This document shows positions 6,534-9,732 of a stretch of DNA of 9,732 nt, piece by piece. The stretch's first letter is position 1; each line of letters begins with the position of its first letter. The notes beneath the pieces are model-generated. The model was given only the letters and a program-made list of their open reading frames with translations. It searched no databases and was not told the DNA's origin. A program made the position numbers and the translations under genes. Source of the stretch: Alphaproteobacteria bacterium (GTDB taxonomy: Bacteria > Pseudomonadota > Alphaproteobacteria > Caulobacterales > Maricaulaceae); NCBI GenBank assembly GCA_030428405.1, contig JAUIEH010000068.1, positions 1-9,732 of the forward strand. Direction: 5' to 3'.

Positions 6534-6683
6534 CTTCGCGCCTGCGAAATGCGTAAATCTTTGGTTTACCAAATCTGCGGAACGTCCTTTCATCATGCAG
6601 AAACCATGGGCTAGAGCGCTGAGCTGGAGGACCTTCGGTCCGGCTCTTGCGTTCGCATCTGCGAAGCCGAATATCGAGAGGTC
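6534..6683. other. Intergenic region with short palindromes upstream of the S9 peptidase
   Basis: No convincing gene lies in these 150 bases. They hold TTCGCGCCTGCGAA (6535-6548), TTTGGTTTACCAAA (6560-6573; perfect 6-base arms), a small stem GGACC-TTC-GGTCC (6629-6641) that may be closed by GAGC/GCTC (6621-6624, 6643-6646) and has no T-run after it, and TTCGCATCTGCGAA (6652-6665; perfect 6-base arms). The first and last share 12 of 14 bases. Together they suggest a regulated promoter region for the downstream peptidase and possibly the end of the mutL transcript. Confidence 0.45.
6647..6675 (+). promoter_or_regulatory. Candidate promoter of the S9 peptidase gene
   Basis: TTGCGT (6647-6652) and AATATC (6670-6675) are 17 bases apart, a modest match to a housekeeping promoter. 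The palindrome TTCGCATCTGCGAA occupies most of the spacer, a position where a regulator could block or activate. Transcription would begin near 6682, which leaves a usable leader only if translation starts at TTG 6711 rather than ATG 6684. Confidence 0.3.
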
Positions 6684-8720
6684 ATGCGGCTAGCTGGAAG
6701 GAGCGCTACGTTGAGATTGGGGGTCACGTCGTTTGCTGTCGCGGCTGCGATCCTTTCGAGCGCTTCCTACGCTGACGAAGCCGTAAGCCGCACCTCAAGC
6801 AGCGCCGAAAGCCGCGGCGTTCACCGCATCATGCACGGCAATCTCGTCGTTGACGGCGTGCCGGAAATTCCGAGCGAAATCGAAGAGCAGATCCAGCGTT
6901 ATCCGCGCTTTGCCCAGTCGTCATTCGTTGACTGGACGGGCGATGGCGGCGCGCTGGTCGTGCAGCGCTTCGCGAGCGGGCGCCACGTTCACTATATCGC
7001 CGGTCCGCAGCGTTATTCCGCACCCGTAACGTCTGACGCCGACCCCGTGCGCTTCGCAGCCGCCAGCCCCGCCGGGCGCAACATGCTGGTCGTGCGCGAC
7101 GATAATGGCGATGAGTTCTACCAAGGCTATATCCGCCCGATCGGGGGCGGCGAGGAACGCCGCGTCACCCGGCTGGGCGCGCGCAACGGCTCGTTCGTGT
7201 TCTCCTATGACGGCACCCGGCTGGCGCATTATTCCGCATCGCCCGGCAGCCGCCATTGGCGTGTTCGCGTCGTGCGCTCCGACACGCCGGGCGCGCGCCT
7301 CGGAGATCCGGGAACGGATGTACGCTCCAGCACCGTGCTCGACCACCAGGGCGCCATGCGCCCGCGCGCCTGGTCGCGCGACAATCGCCTGCTCTTGCTC
7401 GCGCGCGCGCATTCGGCGACGCGCAATCAGCTCTTCGTGCTCAACATCAAGAGCGGGGAGATGCGCGAGCTTAATCCGGACACGGAGGCCTATTATCGCG
7501 GCGGCGTGTTCACGCCGAGCGGGCGCCACGTCATCACGGTGACCGATTTCGACGGCGAATTTCGCCGGCTCGCCCGCATTTCGGTGCGCACGGGACGGGT
7601 GGTCATTCTCACGCCTGATCTCGACTGGGACGTGGAGAGCTTCGACGTCAGCGTTGATGGCCGCACGGCGGTGTTCTCGGTCAATGAGGGCGGTTCTTCG
7701 CGCGTCTATCTCATGGACCTGCGCAACAGCGCGATCCGGCCGGGTCCGGTCATGCCGCGCGGCGTGATTTCAGGTCTTGAGTTCAATCCGACCGGAGACC
7801 GCGTGGGCTTCAGCTTTGAAGGCCCGGTCAATCCGCAGAACATGTGGTCGTTCGACGTGCGCACGCTCACGCTGACGCGCTGGACCGGCGCGCCGGAGGA
7901 TGTTCCCGATCCCGACCATCTCGTGGCGCCTGAGCTGATCGAATACGCCACGTTTGACGAGGTCGACGGCGAAGCGCGCCAGATCCCGGCCTATATCTAC
8001 CGACCGCGCGCAGGCGGTCGGCGTCCGGTCATTCTCTATATGCATGGCGGTCCGGAATCTCAGTATCGGCCCGAATATTCGGGCCGCATCCAATATTGGG
8101 CGGGTGAGCTTGGCGTCGCGGTCATCGCGCCGAATGTGCGCGGCTCCTCGGGCTATGGCCGGACTTATCTTTCGCTCGACGACGGCTTGAACCGCGAAGA
8201 CAGCGTGCGCGATGTCGGCGCGCTGCTCGACTGGATCGCCGAGCAGCCCGACCTCGATCCAGACCGCGTCGTCATCTATGGCGGCTCATATGGCGGCTAT
8301 CTCGTGCTCGCCTCGATGGTGCATTTCGAGGACCGGCTGGCGGGCGGGGTGAATGTCGTCGGCATTTCCAACTTCGTGACCTTCCTCGAGAACACGATGG
8401 GCTATCGCCGCAATCTGCGCCGCAACGAATATGGCGACGAGCGCGACCCGGAAATGCGCGCACATCTTGAAGCCATCTCGCCGGTCAATCACGCCGACCG
8501 CATCAGCGCGCCGCTCCTGGTCATTCAGGGCGCAAACGACCCGCGCGTGCCCGCAAGCGAAGCCGATCAGATGGTCGAAGCGGTCCGCCAGGGCGGCGGC
8601 GAGGCGTGGTATCTGCTCGCGCTCGATGAGGGCCACTCATTCCGCAACCGGTCCAATCTTTCCTTCCGGCGCGCGACCGAGACCCTGTTCTTCGAAACCG
8701 TGCTCGGCCTGCGCGGCTGA
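6684..8720 (+). CDS. Secreted S9-family (prolyl oligopeptidase-like) serine peptidase
   Basis: Predicted exported peptidase of the S9 clan, enzymes that clip short peptides, often near proline or from an N-terminus; specificity cannot be read here. From ATG 6684 it has 678 residues. A signal peptide precedes a likely cut after SYA (residues 28-30). Residues from about 60 to 430 have the repetitive short-strand pattern of a TolB/WD-like beta-propeller (for example SYDGTRLAHYS, SVDGRTAVFSV, NPTGDRVGFSF). The C-terminal alpha/beta hydrolase has the oxyanion-side HGGPES (from H454), the nucleophile elbow GGSYGG (S535), Asp619 (GANDPRVP) and His651 (DEGHS); the 84- and 32-residue spacings are close to those of DPP4-type enzymes. 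The start is uncertain: TTG 6711, in frame, has a consensus ribosome site and gives a shorter but complete signal peptide. It ends 6 bases from the rsmD stop. Confidence 0.92.
   Translation: MRLAGRSATLRLGVTSFAVAAAILSSASYADEAVSRTSSSAESRGVHRIMHGNLVVDGVPEIPSEIEEQIQRYPRFAQSSFVDWTGDGGALVVQRFASGRHVHYIAGPQRYSAPVTSDADPVRFAAASPAGRNMLVVRDDNGDEFYQGYIRPIGGGEERRVTRLGARNGSFVFSYDGTRLAHYSASPGSRHWRVRVVRSDTPGARLGDPGTDVRSSTVLDHQGAMRPRAWSRDNRLLLLARAHSATRNQLFVLNIKSGEMRELNPDTEAYYRGGVFTPSGRHVITVTDFDGEFRRLARISVRTGRVVILTPDLDWDVESFDVSVDGRTAVFSVNEGGSSRVYLMDLRNSAIRPGPVMPRGVISGLEFNPTGDRVGFSFEGPVNPQNMWSFDVRTLTLTRWTGAPEDVPDPDHLVAPELIEYATFDEVDGEARQIPAYIYRPRAGGRRPVILYMHGGPESQYRPEYSGRIQYWAGELGVAVIAPNVRGSSGYGRTYLSLDDGLNREDSVRDVGALLDWIAEQPDLDPDRVVIYGGSYGGYLVLASMVHFEDRLAGGVNVVGISNFVTFLENTMGYRRNLRRNEYGDERDPEMRAHLEAISPVNHADRISAPLLVIQGANDPRVPASEADQMVEAVRQGGGEAWYLLALDEGHSFRNRSNLSFRRATETLFFETVLGLRG
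6698..6703 (+). promoter_or_regulatory. Strong Shine-Dalgarno favouring a TTG start at 6711
   Basis: AAGGAG (within GGAAGGAG, 6696-6703) lies 7 bases before TTG 6711, which is in frame with the peptidase. ATG 6684 has only GAGAGG (6676-6681) two bases upstream, too close for efficient use. The TTG start would give M-RLGVTSFAVAAAILSSASYA, a compact signal peptide with cleavage after SYA. This makes 6711 a serious alternative and possibly the true start. Confidence 0.5.
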
Positions 8721-8726
8721 CAGCGC

Positions 8727-9305
8727 TCAAGCGCCGTAGCGCAGAAAGCTGATGCGCGCTTCGCCATATTCGCGCTCATCCAGGACTTCGAAGCTTGCAT
8801 CCGTCGCTTCCGGCGCGGGCGAGGGCTCATTCGCGGCGGATTCAACGACCGCGATTGCGCCGGGGCTCAGCCATTCGCCTTTGTCGAGCATGGCGAGCGC
8901 GGGTCCGATGAGGCCCTTGCGATAAGGCGGATCGAGAAAGGCGAGGCTGAACGGCGCGCCGACGCCGGCCGGCTTTTTCCCCAGAGCGGTCGCATCGCGG
9001 CGATGCATGCGCGTGACGCCAAGCAAATCGAGCTTTTCGGCGTTTTCGCGCAAGGCCCCGCGCGCACCGGCTTCTGTCTCGACGAACAGCGCGAAGGCGG
9101 CCCCGCGCGACAGCGCTTCAAAGCCAAGCGCGCCAGAGCCTGCAAAGAGATCGATGACGCGCGCGCCTTCAAGCTCGGGCCCCCAGTCGGCATGGGCGAG
9201 AATGTTGAAAATGGACTCGCGCGCGCGGTCGCTGGTCGGCCGAGTCGCATTTGTTCTGGGGGTGATGAGCGCGCGCCCCTTGAGGCGGCCGCCGACGATG
9301 CGCAT
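8727..9305 (-). CDS. rsmD: 16S rRNA (guanine-966-N2)-methyltransferase RsmD
   Basis: S-adenosylmethionine-dependent enzyme that methylates N2 of G966 of 16S rRNA in the assembling small subunit. The frame stays open upstream to 9701, but the family starts at MRIVGGRLKGR, and ATG 9305 has GAGG (9314-9311) five bases upstream, giving 192 residues, the normal length. Motifs are the N-terminal RPTSDRARESIFNIL (22-36), SAM-binding motif I IDLFAGSGALGFEALSRG (51-68) and the catalytic DPPY (125-128), all characteristic of RsmD. Upstream residues in the open frame are antisense to the next gene and do not resemble protein. It converges with the S9 peptidase (6-base gap) and diverges from the membrane-protein gene at 9363. 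Confidence 0.95.
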   Translation of the reverse strand: MRIVGGRLKGRALITPRTNATRPTSDRARESIFNILAHADWGPELEGARVIDLFAGSGALGFEALSRGAAFALFVETEAGARGALRENAEKLDLLGVTRMHRRDATALGKKPAGVGAPFSLAFLDPPYRKGLIGPALAMLDKGEWLSPGAIAVVESAANEPSPAPEATDASFEVLDEREYGEARISFLRYGA

Positions 9306-9362
9306 TCTCGCCTCAATCGATATATAGCGCTCTCTTAAAGCGCTTGAGGGGCGAACAAGAAC
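9306..9362. promoter_or_regulatory. Divergent promoter region of rsmD and the downstream membrane protein
   Basis: This 57-base gap contains GAGG on the minus strand (9314-9311), the rsmD ribosome site; TATATA (9321-9326), self-complementary and so a possible -10 in either direction; and two copies of the palindromic hexamer AGCGCT (9326-9331 and 9339-9344) seven bases apart. No good -35 is visible for either gene. The rightward gene has GAGGGG at 9346-9351, 11 bases before its ATG, at the far limit of useful spacing. Confidence 0.4.
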
Positions 9363-9732
9363 ATGAATGAGCCGCAGGAGCTCGGCGCGCAAGCCTTTTG
9401 GCGCGCTGATTTTGCAAACGCCGCACTGTCTGTCCACAGCCGGGCCACGCATGATTTGCGGGTGCATCTGTCGGGCGCAGCCGCCTTGCTGCGCTGGCTG
9501 ATCGTCGCGGTCTTGCTGGTTCAGCTCGTCATCGTGCTCTCCGCCTGGGGCGTGGCGGGGGTCGCCGACGGGCCGGGCGATGTCAGCGCGCTGGGGCTGA
9601 CCTTTTCCTTTTCGGCGTTCCCGCAATGGGTGCTGATCGTCGTCTCGTTTGCCGCTTTCGGGCTTTATCTCTTCCGCGCGACCGATGATGCGACCTCGCA
9701 CAAAGCACAGACGCGCACGCTCGATTTCGTCG
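9363..9732 (+). CDS. Membrane protein of unknown function, 3'-truncated by window edge
   Basis: I do not recognise this protein. The frame is open from ATG 9363 to the last base (123 codons visible), and an in-frame TGA at 9345-9347 makes this the first ATG. The N-terminus MNEPQELGAQAFWRADFANA is hydrophilic. Two hydrophobic segments follow, about residues 43-66 (LRWLIVAVLLVQLVIVLSAW) and 87-104 (FPQWVLIVVSFAAFGLYLF), separated by a Gly/Asp-containing loop of roughly 20 residues. After the second segment comes a polar stretch RATDDATSHKAQTRTLDF that may begin a soluble domain or connect to further helices. Codon use matches the neighbours, and the opposite-strand reading is not protein-like. 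It could be an integral membrane protein or a membrane-anchored sensor; the missing C-terminus would decide. Confidence 0.7.
   Translation, partial: MNEPQELGAQAFWRADFANAALSVHSRATHDLRVHLSGAAALLRWLIVAVLLVQLVIVLSAWGVAGVADGPGDVSALGLTFSFSAFPQWVLIVVSFAAFGLYLFRATDDATSHKAQTRTLDFV

Noticed and set aside
6629..6641. GGACC-TTC-GGTCC stem as an intrinsic terminator of mutL
   Set aside because: Only five base pairs in the core and no T-run after it; kept only as part of the intergenic description.
6505..6693. A 62-codon plus-strand frame spanning the mutL end and the following gap
   Set aside because: It overlaps 29 bases of mutL and the candidate peptidase promoter, has no good ribosome site, and its product has no recognisable pattern.
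6921..7529. A 202-codon open frame antisense to the S9 peptidase
   Set aside because: Ala/Arg-rich with no recognisable features, opposite a clear propeller-coding region.
8721..8740. GCGCT-CA-AGCGC symmetry at the peptidase/rsmD convergent ends as a bidirectional terminator
   Set aside because: Arms are five bases with a two-base centre, no T/A tracts flank it, and most of it lies within the rsmD C-terminal codons.
9306..9701. A 132-residue N-terminal extension of RsmD
   Set aside because: The family start is at 9305 with a ribosome site, the extension is polar and low in complexity, and it lies antisense to a frame with two clear membrane helices.
1..9732. CRISPR array, tRNA/rRNA genes, transposase or prophage modules
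   Set aside because: No regularly spaced repeats, no tRNA cloverleaf or rRNA signature, and no recombinase-type protein was seen on either strand.

Overview
This window reads as ordinary chromosomal DNA from a GC-rich alphaproteobacterium. The best clade marker is a lipoprotein of the BamF/DUF3035 family directly after lspA, a family known from alphaproteobacteria. An isoleucyl-tRNA synthetase with a cysteine-poor C-terminal module and a long-linker endonuclease-type MutL fit the same group. Genus cannot be read from the window. There are no RNA genes, insertion sequences, CRISPR arrays or phage genes that I can see.

Layout: (1) Bases 1-3746 hold a plus-strand run of ileS (5' end outside the window), lspA (11 bases overlapping ileS) and a BamF-like lipoprotein gene, a translation / lipoprotein maturation / outer-membrane assembly block. 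(2) A minus-strand gene at 3766-4647 encodes a MarR-type winged helix fused to a GNAT acetyltransferase; a near-ideal 9+9 inverted repeat abuts its start codon. (3) mutL (4728-6533, plus) diverges from it. (4) A 150-177 base gap with several short palindromes leads into a secreted S9-family (prolyl oligopeptidase-like) serine peptidase ending at 8720. (5) rsmD (8727-9305, minus) converges on the peptidase with a 6-base gap. (6) A membrane protein of unknown function starts at 9363 (plus) and runs off the right edge.

Functional links: LspA is the signal peptidase that would mature the lipoprotein encoded just downstream. IleRS and RsmD serve translation, and MutL serves mismatch repair. The peptidase is probably periplasmic, and the MarR-GNAT gene is probably autoregulated.

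No new multi-gene system is apparent. The points most worth following up are a composition and codon-use anomaly inside the ileS editing domain, the operator-like palindrome at the MarR-GNAT start, and two related palindromes bracketing the region upstream of the peptidase. Statements about families come from general knowledge and by-eye motif matching; no database search was run.
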